Origin: Leucocoprinus leucothites
Taxonomy: Eukaryota > Basidiomycota > Agaricomycetes > Agaricales > Agaricaceae
Assembly: GCA_013368445.1 (NCBI GenBank)
Contig: JAACJO010000001.1
Span: forward strand, 1,612,001-1,676,000
DNA: 64,000 nucleotides
Direction of reading: 5' to 3'
Below, one piece after another: positions 47,307 to 57,986 of this stretch; within the stretch, counting starts at the first letter, position 1, and the number at the start of each line of letters is the position of its first letter. The notes beneath the pieces were generated by a model that worked only from the letters and a program-made list of their open reading frames with translations, was not told the origin of the DNA and made no database searches. The translations under genes and the position numbers were made by a program.

Positions 47307-49194
47307 TTAAGAAGATTCGATGGGAGAAAAAGCGCCGGAAGTGGGGTGCATAGTCTCTGTAGTAGTCGAATCAGCTCAGCATATGACAGCTTTATTCGGC
47401 CGCGCCATACCTCCTTTGAACCAACATTTACCCTTGCTAAGATGATAACACTTTGCGCCGTTTGGGCAGACGTGACCCCAGCAACACTTGTCACCGAATG
47501 GACAAGGCATTCCTTGGATAGGACATCAAAAGAGGAGTATTTGAAGGGATGGAGCAATTAACATACCATTCTTTAGCCAATTGCACGGTGCTTTCTTGGC
47601 GTTGACTGCCAGAGAGTGTAGTTGCTCCGGCGTCAGCACGTAGTCATGGGCATACTTGCAAAGTGCAGCCTGGAGGCGAGTAATTAACCCACTTCATATC
47701 GAGACAAGCTAAAAATATCACGCACCCCTTTCGAACAGGTCATGAGGTAGTGCTCATTGCAGGGAGGGGGGTTTTCTGGAGCGGCATGTTGATTAGATTA
47801 AAACATTCTTGACAGCTTGATCTCCCTCACTCACGTTTGTGCAAGGGCTACGGGGTTGATGGCATGTTGTCAGCTGGAGGCCAATCATCAAGGAAAGAGC
47901 CTACCAAGCAGGGATCAATAAGGCGCCCAATAGGGCGAGCGGGGGACTGCGGGCTGATCAGTCCTCCATTCGATGTTACGTTATTTGAGGTGCCAACAGT
48001 GAGCGGTGCAAGTTTACGAGTCACTCGCGGAAGCTTATCTGATGTGAAGACAGCATCCAACTTGAACTGTGGCAATGAATGGAGTGGGGCTTCTCGCTCC
48101 CCGTTTTCGGATGCTGTCAAAAGAACCACTTTGCCAATAACTTGCTCCTTTTCGAGAACACTGAATGTGCCCATATAAGCAGTAGCATCATATCCTGTCC
48201 AACAATAAATCATCATTCAAACCAGGCCATAATGAGCACACATACCCCCAAAGAAGACTCGCAAGGTTTGTGGGAACCGAGTATAAACCTGCAAGTATTC
48301 TGTATCCGGAACCCTGTATGTGAACGCCCATGCTGTCAAGTATACATAATGGACTCACCTCGAATTTTGGCCTCTGTAGCATCCTTGCTACTACCCCCAT
48401 CGATAGCGAGGAACCTGGGAGAAGCGTGTGTAAAACCCTGCGGCAATAACATAATTATAGATCTGAAAGAAGACACAAGCAAAAATTAGAACACGCACAG
48501 CAATGAAATCGTCGAATTGATCTGGTGTACAGTAGTTGTTTTCGAGGAATGACTCCTTGAGTGCGGTCTTGTTGAAGTAAATGTTGATCCAAAATGAGAG
48601 GCGCCCGAATACGTGGATGTCCTCATTCGCTAAATACTCAGCAATGGACTGGGTAATTATTTGCGCAGCCATTCTGCCGCCCTGGTAGCCCTGAACAATG
48701 AGCTCTTGCTTAAACAAAAATTCGTCGCCATTGATTGCGCAGAGTATAAGAGGGTTGTAGTTCTTTATGCGAGAGTTCAATCAAGCCCTTTCGACAGACT
48801 CCATAGAACACTTACTGTTTTAAAGCTATCCATGCTGGATATTTGGCGGTTGAGAGCAGCAAGCTGCGCGTTATGTGCCTTGGCGTCTCTCTCAGAGGCC
48901 TCGAGGGCGACGGAGTGTGCTTGCTTCCAGACGAGTAGCTCGACCTCTAGCTCAGCGACGCGATTTTCCAACTCAGCATTTCTCTGAAGGGTCATGCTTG
49001 ACAAGTCTGGTACGAGCTGGCATCAATAATTGGAATTTGATGACGGAGAGAATCTTGCTTACTGAGGAGCTTGGTTAAAGTTTCGTCCCTTCAAGAAGTA
49101 ATGATAAGTCTCAAGTGCAAGAATGTGATTCTGCAGGCTACAAGTCTACGTACCAGACTTGCTGGTTTGCCTCGCTTCGAGGCTGAGCGGCCAT
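47307..49194 (-). CDS. CCCH zinc-finger / NYN-like domain protein, paralog A (degenerate active-site motifs)
   Basis: The start is MAAQPRSEANQQVWDETLTK at 49194 (one intron within). A coiled coil follows (NAELENRVAELEVELLVWKQ). The central domain reads NPLILCAINGDEFLFKQELI, GGRMAAQIITQSIAEYLANE, LSFWINIYFNKTALKE, GFTHASPRFLAIDGGSSKDA, RFPQTLRVFFGGYDATAYMG and VIGKVVLLTA. A Ser/Pro linker leads to tandem CCCH fingers, CNEHYLMTCSKGAALCKYAH (C-x7-C-x6-C-x3-H) and CPFGDKCCWGH, then GAKCYHLSKGKCWF, ending PTSGAFSPIESS at TAA 47307. Compared with paralogs B and C, the first Asp (LLDGDG) is INGDE here, VDVGSGKEAAD is IDGGSSKDATE, and GGCHDNGY is GGYDATAY. If the fold is a nuclease, this copy may be inactive. 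RNA binding by the CCCH fingers is inferred. Confidence 0.78.
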
Positions 49195-49728
49195 GGTCGG
49201 CTAGATGTGGAGTGCAGGAGTGTGGGGTGTAAGCGTAAGGTTTAATCGGCGTTGGTGGCTTTTAAACCAACTTCTGACCGCTCAAGCAAATTATCATGTA
49301 AACAAACCTTCTTGGGGTTCTTATTGACTTCTCCTGCCAGGCGAGGAAGGTATAGCTCGGAAAGGGAAGTTAGAAGGTGATAATGATGCCGTACTCGCTT
49401 CGAAAGTCACACGAAAGAAAAACCGCCGTTCCACCAATGACATTAGCGTTTGTTTGGCGCCCATCGATGAAATTCTCGGCTGACTATCTGTCTGCTAGCT
49501 GCCGTCAACAATGAGATAATGCTCAATGCATTTATAAATTGAAGAGAAAGAGTCGGTATGTTACACACAAAAACAATGTCCTTCAAGCTATGTGATTCAT
49601 CATGTCATCGAAACTCCGCGGCAAAAGGCCGCAAACCAACCAACCCGATCACGACAGGCCACATCCATTCCGGGAATAGATCGCGAAGACTGAATATCGA
49701 AGGAATGATTGATTTTGGTACATGGTCA
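49195..49728. other. Spacer between paralogs A and B, no gene seen
   Basis: About 530 bases holding the promoter of paralog A and the 3' flank of paralog B. Open frames here lack any domain. Confidence 0.5.
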
Positions 49729-51651
49729 TTAACCCGCCGTATTCGTGGGGTCCTTCGCTTTATGCATGTAGGCTGCGAGGTTCCAGTCAGTCATAGAGTA
49801 CTCTAACCAGGTGACAAGCTATCACGCAATTTACCTCCGACAAATTTACATCTGCCCTTCTTGAAGAAGTAACATTTCGTGCCCGAAGGACATGTATGCC
49901 CGTAGCAGCAGGTGTCGCCCCATGCACAGTTCTGATCTTTGGCAGGGTGACATCAGCGCCCAATCGTCGCATCGTTTGTCAACGTAACGACCTTACTTTT
50001 GTTGACTACTGGGCAAGGTATTTTCTTCGCATTTGCCTTGATTTCGGCGTAGTGTTCGAGCTCAATAGCATAGTCATGTGCGTATATGCATCGGGCACCA
50101 TACTTACAATTATTCAAAAGATAATGCACAGTGCATGGAGGAGGTTTCTCTATAGTTGCGGCGGAAATGTCAAATTGGAATGTACGAGGGCTATTCAGAA
50201 CTCACGTCTAGAGAGTGGCTGGTGTTGAAGTATCGGCGTTAACTAAAGTTAAGATTGTGCTCGAATGCTGCCACGTACTAGATTGGGATCCAGGCGACGA
50301 GGAACATTTGGATTAGTGCCCGGGTAACCGTGGCCCTCCGTGTTGTATCCATGATCACTGGCAGTCTCCGAGCCAAGCGCAGAAAATCGTTCTGCCTGGG
50401 TTAGGAGAGTGCTGGGATGGATCGTGGGAGAAAAGTAAGGGGTTGGAACACGTCCTCCAACCTCGATCGCCGGAGTGTTGTCGCCTCGTGCAGAACTAGA
50501 TGGTACAGTATCTTGTATTGGAGCATCAGAGAGCGGAGGAGAGAGGCTCCTAGAAGAGACCAGTGGATCTTGACCTGGACCGGAAGCCAGCTTCTGCGAG
50601 ATGAAAAGACCAGGGATGGAAAGAACAGGTAGTTCTAGCCCACCGAAGCCTGCCGCATGTTCTGTATAGCTTTGTAACAGAATTAATTTATGTTTAAATC
50701 CGGATGTTATGTGCGAGCGAATAGTGGTCACATAGCCGTTATCGTGACAGCCTGTCGATAAAAATGAAGTGTTAAGGGTTAAATTTAAAACAAGCAGAAC
50801 ATTGAGCCACCTCCGAACAGTATCTTATATGTCTGAGGGAGCCGGATTTCGTCCTCAAGGAACGCTGTTAGAGCTTTAATCAGCGAAGAGACCTCGATTT
50901 TATCATAAAAAGCTGTACCCTTTATCTTAGAATCCGCCGCTTCCTTCCCACTACCGACGTCAACCATGATGAATCTTTCAGAAGCTTGATTGAAACCCAT
51001 GACAAAATCTTCGAGGCGGGTCCGGGCTGAATGATAGCTACAGCGAAGGAAGGTCTCAAGAAGACCTCGTTTGTTGAAAAATATATAAACGGAAAGCTGA
51101 AATTGATGATTCTCATTGAGGGAGCGAACGTGGGCCTTTACCGACTCCGACAATTTACTCGCAGCTTTATGTCCACCAACCTGACCAAGTGCAATCAGTT
51201 CTGGTGTAAAGATTGCACCGTCTCCGTCCAGCAGGACAGTAACTCTAGAACCCTGAGGAAATTAGAACATGAAAGGGATGCCATGCCAAAATATTTTCAT
51301 ACCGCTGCGTGCTTCTCCAAATTTTCTTTCTGCTTCTCAGAAGCTACTTTCAACTGTTCGTTTTCTTCTTCTAGGCGCCTTTTGTCCGCATTCGTATCAC
51401 TGAAAATTCGTTTATACACTTGCAATTCAGTTTCGAGTTGCTTTATTTTTTCTTCGAGTTCTACTTCATTAGAAACCAGTCTAACAATTTCATCTGCATA
51501 TGACATCAGGGCGAGCGAGAGGATAGGGGACGATGGTGGTACCTCTGACACCATCAAACCTCTGGAGCCTGTGGACAATTGTGGTTGAATATTGGGTGTG
51601 GCATTGGCACAGTGGAACTCACACAGATCCGTCTTCCAAGCCACCGCTCAT
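49729..51651 (-). CDS. CCCH zinc-finger / NYN-like domain protein, paralog B
   Basis: The chosen start is MSGGLEDGSV at 51651, whose 29-base coding exon splices to LQRFDGVR and then DEIVRLVSNEVELEEKIKQL (coiled coil). Central domain: VTVLLDGDGAIFTPELIALG, GGHKAASKLSESVKAHVRS, LSVYIFFNKRGLLETFLR, FVMGFNQASERFIMVDVGSG with KEAADSKIK, RLPQTYKILFGGGCHDNGYV, HKLILLQSY and LPVLSIPGLFISQKL. A long Ser/Pro linker leads to CTVHYLLNNCKYGARCIYAH (C-x8-C-x5-C-x3-H), then NCAWGDTCCYGHTCPSG and KCYFFKKGRCKFVGG. A final exon after a 3' intron gives YMHKAKDPTNTAG with TAA at 49729; the alternative is reading on to KLRDSLSPG. The fold prediction (NYN/PIN-like) is inferred. B and C are clearly closer to each other than to A. 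Confidence 0.8.
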
Positions 51652-52321
51652 CACGTTGTCGGTTTCAATCCAAGAGGGTGGTATCCTTCGGCAGAACGCC
51701 TATCGTATACACAGCAAAACGTCCCCCCAGGGTTTCTTTTGCACTTCAAGTGAGGTGCCGGGGTGACGGGATTATGACGGGTTGAAGGAGAACAAGGGAG
51801 TGGGACCTGCGCCCGTTCCTTAAGGGAGAGGTTCCCTCGTTAGCTGTGTAGGCGATACGCAGGACGACCGCGGCAATAAAGAACAAAGCTCATCGTTTGA
51901 GATGCTCAGCCAACATTTAGACAACGGCACCGCAAATGCGGTAACTATTTCCCGCGATTGTCAACAATCAAATGGCAATCAACTGACTGATTGTTTGTAG
52001 TAGTACTTAGTTCAGCCTACTTCCGAATCGTCGTTCATACCATGCGCCGAGTTGATCTCGGAGTGCCAAGCTCCAAAGGAACATTCGATCATAATTTGGA
52101 GTCATATTAAAGGGGCACAATGTAGGTGACACAACCAATCCGGGCAAAGGTTTGAGAAGACGCTGTTTCAAAGACATCGTTGCTGGCCGGTAGCAATAAA
52201 TAAATAAATAACGGCAATTTGGTTGAGTCGGTTCCAAGGAAGCTGAAATCCCTGTCAAATACTGTCACCTCCTATCCCACCATGCCGTCTGTTAATGAGT
52301 CCGAATCCCTTAATTCGTAAG
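51652..52321. other. Spacer between paralogs B and C, no gene seen
   Basis: About 670 bases with an AAAT repeat near 52196-52211. A minus-strand open frame (52007-52258) shows no family resemblance and is not called. Confidence 0.5.
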
Positions 52322-54213
52322 TCAATTCTTAGGCTCCTTAATCTCCCTGTGCATATCGGCTTCAATGGATCGAGTGAGCTCCAGTTTGCCCAGGATTGGA
52401 TGACGGCATACCTCCAACGAATCTACACTTGCCTAGTTTCAAGTAGGCGCATTTCACGCCCGAGGGACAAGTGTGTCCGTAACAGCAATTATCTCCCCAT
52501 GTGCATATCTCGTCTACAGGACCATCGGTTAAGATTGTTCCATGGATCGCCAATCCCACGCACCTCTATTTGTGGCAGGGCATGGGGACTTTCTCGCGTT
52601 CTTCTTTATTTCTTCGTAGTGGTCGGCATCAAGTATATAGTCGTGAGCGTATATACACTTCGTCCCGTGCTTGCAGTTATTTGCGAGATAAAAAAGTGTG
52701 CATGGAGGGGGCTTCTCTGTGGATCGAATAAGGTGCCTGGACTCAGGCATCAGAATGGCGTAACATGGGCTCACGTTTGGAAAGCGGCTGAAAGAGGAGT
52801 AAGCAAACTGATCCATTCGTTGGGCTGTGCTACTTACTAGGCTGGGGTTCAAGCGACGGGTTCCGCCAGTATTATGGGTGACGGAAATGTCATCGTCATT
52901 GTTCTCGCTGCTTGTGTCAGAATCAGTAGTCGGGTGCCGTTCAACCTGCTTTGACAATATTCTCGAGTAAGTAACGAAGGGCGAAGTGTCCACATTGCGT
53001 CCTCCCGGCTTTTGTGGCGATTGAGAGGGATCGCTTCGACCAGAGGAAGGAGGTGAAGTATCCCTAGTCTGAAGGTCGGAAAACTGAGGTATTTGTCTAG
53101 GAAGTGGGACAAAGGATTGGGCAGGGGAAGCCGTGAGCTTCTCAGTAATGAATAAACCTGGAATCGAGAGCACAGGGAGCTGCAGGTCGTGGTAACCGGC
53201 TGCATTTTCCGAGTAGCTCTTCAACAAGATGAATTTATTCCTAAAACCGGACGTGATGTGAGAGCGCAGAGTGGTGACATAGCCATTATCGTGACAACCT
53301 GTTAAGAGAAACGTTTATGCTAAGAGAATATTCATGAGATTAGCCTAAGATACATACCTCCAAAAACGAGCTTGAAAGTTTGAGGGAGACGGATTTCGTC
53401 ATCCAAGAATGCTGGGCAGAGTGCTTATGTGAGTCTGCCGAATTCATTGGGGACCGGAAGAGTCGCATTACCCCTCATCTTTGAGTCTGCTGCCTCCTTA
53501 TCGCTACCCACATCGACCATCAATAGTCGTTCTGTGGCTTGATTAAAACCAACAACGAAGTCGTCAAAGTGAACTCGCGCCGCAGGATGGCCACAATACC
53601 CAAGCGTTTTGGTAAGGCCTTGTCTGTTAAAGAATATGTACACAGATATTTGGAACTGGCGATTATCACCAAGAGAGAGCATATGCTCCTTGATGCCTTC
53701 AAGTAGCATAATTGCAGCTTTCTGCCCACCAACCTGACCTCGAGCGATCAAATGTGGGAGGAAAATAGCTCCATCACCATCGAGGAGTACTACCACCCTA
53801 GAAGCCTGAGTGATATCACTCGTAACGAGCCTGGCATCAAAAGGAATACTTGGCTTACCTGCAATTGTTGTTCAAAAGCTTCTTTTTGTCTTTCGGCATC
53901 ACGCTTGACTTGCTTACATTGTTCTTCCAAGAGTGTCTCCTTTGAGCTAGCATCTGTATAAGCTTTCTTGAAAACGTTTAATTCACTCTCAAGTTGTTGA
54001 ATCTTGTCTTGTAACAACGTTTCAACGGAAACCAGCTTCAAAACTTCATCTAGAATACTATAAGAAAAAGGACGACAATAAAGGAATGAGTAACAAGACA
54101 TACCTTTGATACTTTCGATCTTATGCAGACTAAGTAGAGGATATGTCAGATTCAAATGAGCCGGAGAAGGGAGAGAGTACTTACAGTGGTTCACTTGATT
54201 GGTAGACATTCAT
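52322..54213 (-). CDS. CCCH zinc-finger / NYN-like domain protein, paralog C
   Basis: The start is MNVYQSSEPLLHKIESIK at 54213 (two small exons), then DEVLKLVSVETLLQDKIQQL (coiled coil). Central domain: SRVVVLLDGDGAIFLPHLIA, GGQKAAIMLLEGIKEHMLS, ISVYIFFNRQGLTKTLG, FVVGFNQATERLLMVDVGSD with KEAADSKM, RLPQTFKLVFGG joined to CHDNGYVTTLRSHITSG, FILLKSYSENAAG and LPVLSIPGLFITEKL. A Ser/Pro linker leads to CTLFYLANNCKHGTKCIYAH, then CTWGDNCCYGHTCPSG and KCAYLKLGKCRFVGG. The last exon, after a 58-base intron, encodes DMHREIKEPKN with TGA at 52322. The Met-His pair recurs in the last exons of A and B. Function is unknown. Divergent from Cdt1, with about 780 bases between the starts. Confidence 0.8.
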
Positions 54214-54991
54214 TATGTAGTCGAAGCAGTGGACAACTGGTAGCCTAGGGATTTCAGATTCGAGAGAGGAGAGGGAGCGTGTTTGAAAGGGCGAGAGCGA
54301 ATGGGCAATACGATGGTCCGTTGGGTCTTTATGCACCAGAACAGCGGAATGAATCCAAATCTGAAACGGGACTAATGATCGCCGTGGTCTTCTGGCAGGA
54401 ATGCGAATGCTTGTTGGAGTGTGGCCGTTGTGATACAATCCTTCCCTCCTTACCCGTGAACGTGAACTATTGGATGGCAGGCTACGAGAATAGGGGTAAT
54501 GCACACGTTGAGGACATGCGTTCAGATTCCGATTCAGCGTTCGATGCTGATAGCTCCGCAGCACACGCATACGGGCAGAATAAACTGGTGTATATAGAAA
54601 CGCGCAGTTTGCACGTACGTCGCCTCTGAAACCAACGTCGCCTTTGACTTTGTCCCAAGACTACGAATGTGACCAATGAACCGAGTCTTATCAAGTGCCG
54701 CCGCCAGGTTTAGGTTGGAAGGATGGGCGATACAATTCCTTAGCCTCTGGACAGTAAAAACCTTGAAGTTTTGAGCTAGATTATCCATGACAGCCTGCTG
54801 GTTCATTCGGTGACCAGATTACAGTAAGAGCTGGCCACGACATCGGGCGAGAACCCTGTCGGTGCAGGATGACAAGCTCAGCTGTCATTGGCTGGTACAA
54901 GGGCAGGGTCACGTTACCTAGCGCGCTCATGTTCGACGCGTTCGAGGCTCCGATTCTTTCTCGCGACACACTTGCCTGAAGGCGTTTCTTC
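54214..54991. other. Divergent promoter region (paralog C / Cdt1), no gene seen
   Basis: About 780 bases with no convincing exon. It contains ACGCGT close to the Cdt1 start, listed separately. Confidence 0.5.
54936..54941. promoter_or_regulatory. MluI cell-cycle box (ACGCGT) upstream of Cdt1
   Basis: ACGCGT lies about 50 bases before the Cdt1 ATG. It is the core bound by MBF (Mbp1/Swi6; Cdc10 in fission yeast), which drives G1/S genes including fission-yeast cdt1. Use in this organism is inferred. Confidence 0.5.
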
Positions 54992-56864
54992 ATGAGCGAC
55001 ATCTACTCAACTCTACAGCTCTCGCCAAAGAAACGTCGTCAGCCCTCCCCCGACGAATCTAACTTCACTCCCAAGAAACTACGCACAACGTCAGTCATTT
55101 TCACCCACGCCCGACCACAACTAAAGCATCTCGCAGACCATTAACACCATCTTCTATTTCCCACCGTAAGGAGACGTCTGGGACGTCTGTACCTACTAAT
55201 AAACTACCCGATCACTTGGCACGCCTCTGCGCCATCCACAACTCTCTCCAGCGTGCCATCTCCCATGCTTTGGCGACTTGTGCCGTTTCTCCGACCTCTG
55301 ATTCAGGGCAGCTTCGCAATGTGGTCAATCATATTTCTCTCAAAACATACTCCGGGCTGTCATCCTCGTTTGAGGCTAATGATTTGAAACGCCTTTGCTG
55401 GCTCTGGGAGTGGGACGGACTGAGGTACTATGATGTGGAGAAGGGGAAAGAGAAGGAAGAGAACCCTTTCTTGGATGAGCCTCCTGTATCAGACGACTGG
55501 ACTCGAGGGGCAATGGGCTTTCTGGTCACTTCCACCACTCATTTATCAAAGCAAGCGCGCCAACGAGTTCCAGCATACGGTGTTGGGATTGAAATAGAAA
55601 TAGATATCGATAAAGGAATGGATAGCGGGATGGCTGCTGTTGCACGCTGGACGTCAGAAACCGACTCACGCCAGAGAGCATTCAAAAGAAAGGTCGAGCG
55701 GTGGAACGAGGTGAGGTCTCGCCAGACCATGGCAATCCCCTACTCAAGCCATTCGCGATAGTTGCACAAAGGCGACGAATTCATTCCAGCCATTCCCCTC
55801 GCGGACCTACCTACGCTCCTATCGTCTATCAAAGCATCCTCGCTGACCATGAAGCTTGCGTCCGCCTCTCCCAAGGGAACCAGCTCAAAAACAATGTTAT
55901 ATCCTCCCGCATCCCCAGTCCACTCCCCGAAGAAATCTCCCACAAAGAAAGGGGCCTCCCAATTTACTGTCCCGTTCCCAAGCTTGATGTCCACAGCATC
56001 ACCCAACAAGAAATCATCCCTTCTCTTTCCTCAGACTCCTCGCCACAAACGTATCGAGACCTTTGCTGCACCTGTTACCCCACAAACTCCATCCAATAAA
56101 GCTTCTACTGACTTGCGTGATGTTGAGACTCCCCCAGAAACACCTATCAAGCAGACTGGTTCACTTGCTGAAACAGCCCCAGCAACACCCTCCACTTCCA
56201 AACGTCAAGCCCTCTATGAACGTATCCGCCAGAAGTCTCTTACAGCATCGCCAACCAAAAGCATTCAAGGCCCCCGTACCCCGAATTCTAGTTTAACCCG
56301 CGATCAGATGCTTAAGCTAAGCCAGGAGGAAACAAGGAGGCGATGCCTCCTGGGTCGCCTTGATCGGGTTGCCGAGAGTGTTTGGATGTTTGTAGTCCAT
56401 TATTTGACTGAATCGTTCCCTGCTCAGATTATTATAGGAAATTCTCTGCCCCGGTAACTGGTAGCTTGACCACATCTGGACGGAAGCGACGCGCATTACC
56501 AGCTTCTGAAGTAGCCGCTGCAGTTGTACAATCGTCTCACGTACCCGTTTCGGCTGCGGAAGCAAACGAGTCATTAGTTCTTCTGATGAAGCTCTGCCCA
56601 TTCTTCTTGAAGAGGCTAGACATCCAGGGAGAAGAGTGGCTGGAGATGCCTGCTTCATCTCCTAATCCCTTGGGTAATTCGTCCGGAACAAGCTCTGCCA
56701 GTACCACCCCCACCAAGCGTGGTCTTGTGCCGCCACCCAGTCCTGGAAGTAAAATTGACAGCGCGGAACTCATACACAGAAGTCCAAAGCGGGTAAAGAA
56801 GGAGGCAGGCGGTCTAAGGGAGGTTCGGGAAATCATACGCAAAGAATTAGAGTTACAAGACTAG
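54992..56864 (+). CDS. CDT1: DNA replication licensing factor Cdt1
   Basis: Nuclear protein that loads the MCM2-7 helicase on origins with ORC and Cdc6. The start is [20 protein letters not shown] at 54992. After an intron come [17 protein letters not shown] and the Cdt1 core: [75 protein letters not shown]. The middle is low complexity, with many Ser/Thr-Pro sites (candidate CDK sites). The C-terminal winged-helix/MCM-binding part reads [54 protein letters not shown], and ends [18 protein letters not shown] at TAG 56864. Three or four introns; the exact junction near 56390-56445 is uncertain. A partial duplicate lies at the right edge of the window. Confidence 0.9.
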
Positions 56865-56996
56865 ATTATGCTTCATCGTGCCTCGTTTCTATGGCTCATA
56901 TGTTAAGTCACAATATAGGTTTGTACAATTAAACAGTCCCATACTTTGTACGTCCTTGTTTTGTAACGTCCATATTCAAATATCACACTCTCTACC

Positions 56997-57986
56997 TTAC
57001 CCTTTGATCTCCAGGACCTCCTCCCAGGTTGAATCAATAGACCATAAACCAGCAATGTGGCCACCGGTTAACTCCTTCAATTTGGCGTTGGGGTATTTCT
57101 CAGCCAGCCACTTAGCCCATGCTGTCGGTGTCATCCTATCCTCCGACGCGCTAACCAGAATCACTGGCTTGCGACTCATCTCCTCCAAAGTAAATCCCCA
57201 GTCACTGTGCATGACGTCGGCACACTCCACAAATCCTTCCCAAGAACTGCCCACACTCTTCCTCATATTCGCTGCCATATTCTTCTCAAACTGGCCCTCT
57301 TCCAGTCCTCTCTCTATCCTCCACTTCTCAAACATGGCTTTCTCGTCTTCTTTAATATGGTCAAAAATGAGCTTTCTAATCAGCGCCTCCGAGCCTTCGG
57401 GCCGCTTCAGTTTCTTACTAAGAACGACTGACGCCAGGCGGTGAAGCAACTGCCAGGGAATGTATCGGGAGGGCGGACCGACAGAAAAATAATTATCCCA
57501 GGTCAAATCTTTGGCATATTCCTTGTGATACTTGAATGGCGTGGCAGGGGCAAGCAAGAGGCAGGCGACGATGTGTCTGCTTGCCGGAAATACGTCCGTC
57601 GACGCGTTGAAGATCATCTGTGCCGGAACTGTTCCAAACGACCCCCCGCTCACGTAGAGCTTGTACTCTCCAGCAGGGGCATTTGAGATACCCGGATGGG
57701 TGTGTTCGAGGAGGGCAGTGGTGTCCTGCGCTAATGCTTGATAGTATGGGGTCTTGTCCGGGTTTGCACGAATGGATGAGCTTCCCCATCCTGGGAGTGT
57801 CGGTGCGAGAAAGTGTGCATTATGTTTGACGATGACTGGTGATGGGCGTTTGGCATCGCCGACGCCGAAGACACCGTGAAAGAAGAGGACTATGACCTTG
57901 CTGTCGAGATTCCCGCCCTCTTCGTAGGCTAGGACCCTATCGCCAGCTAGGTTGAGGAATTTCTCTTGCTGAGATTCAGTTGACAT
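56997..57986 (-). CDS. Alpha/beta-hydrolase fold protein
   Basis: A single-exon gene of 329 residues, starting MSTESQQEKFLNLAGDRVLA at 57986 and ending EEVLEIKG. The fold marks are VIVLFFHGVFGVG (oxyanion loop HG), the nucleophile elbow SGGSFG with Ser at about residue 116, LVSASEDRMTP with the acid residue, and GGHIAGLWS with the catalytic His. There is no signal peptide, so it is probably cytosolic. The substrate is unknown; esterase, lipase or haloperoxidase-like activities share this plan. It converges with Cdt1, with about 130 bases between the stops. Confidence 0.9.
   Translation of the reverse strand: MSTESQQEKFLNLAGDRVLAYEEGGNLDSKVIVLFFHGVFGVGDAKRPSPVIVKHNAHFLAPTLPGWGSSSIRANPDKTPYYQALAQDTTALLEHTHPGISNAPAGEYKLYVSGGSFGTVPAQMIFNASTDVFPASRHIVACLLLAPATPFKYHKEYAKDLTWDNYFSVGPPSRYIPWQLLHRLASVVLSKKLKRPEGSEALIRKLIFDHIKEDEKAMFEKWRIERGLEEGQFEKNMAANMRKSVGSSWEGFVECADVMHSDWGFTLEEMSRKPVILVSASEDRMTPTAWAKWLAEKYPNAKLKELTGGHIAGLWSIDSTWEEVLEIKG

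Noticed and set aside
52007..52258. Minus-strand open frame between paralogs B and C
   Set aside because: Short, no conserved motif, and not an extra exon of either paralog since both models are complete without it.
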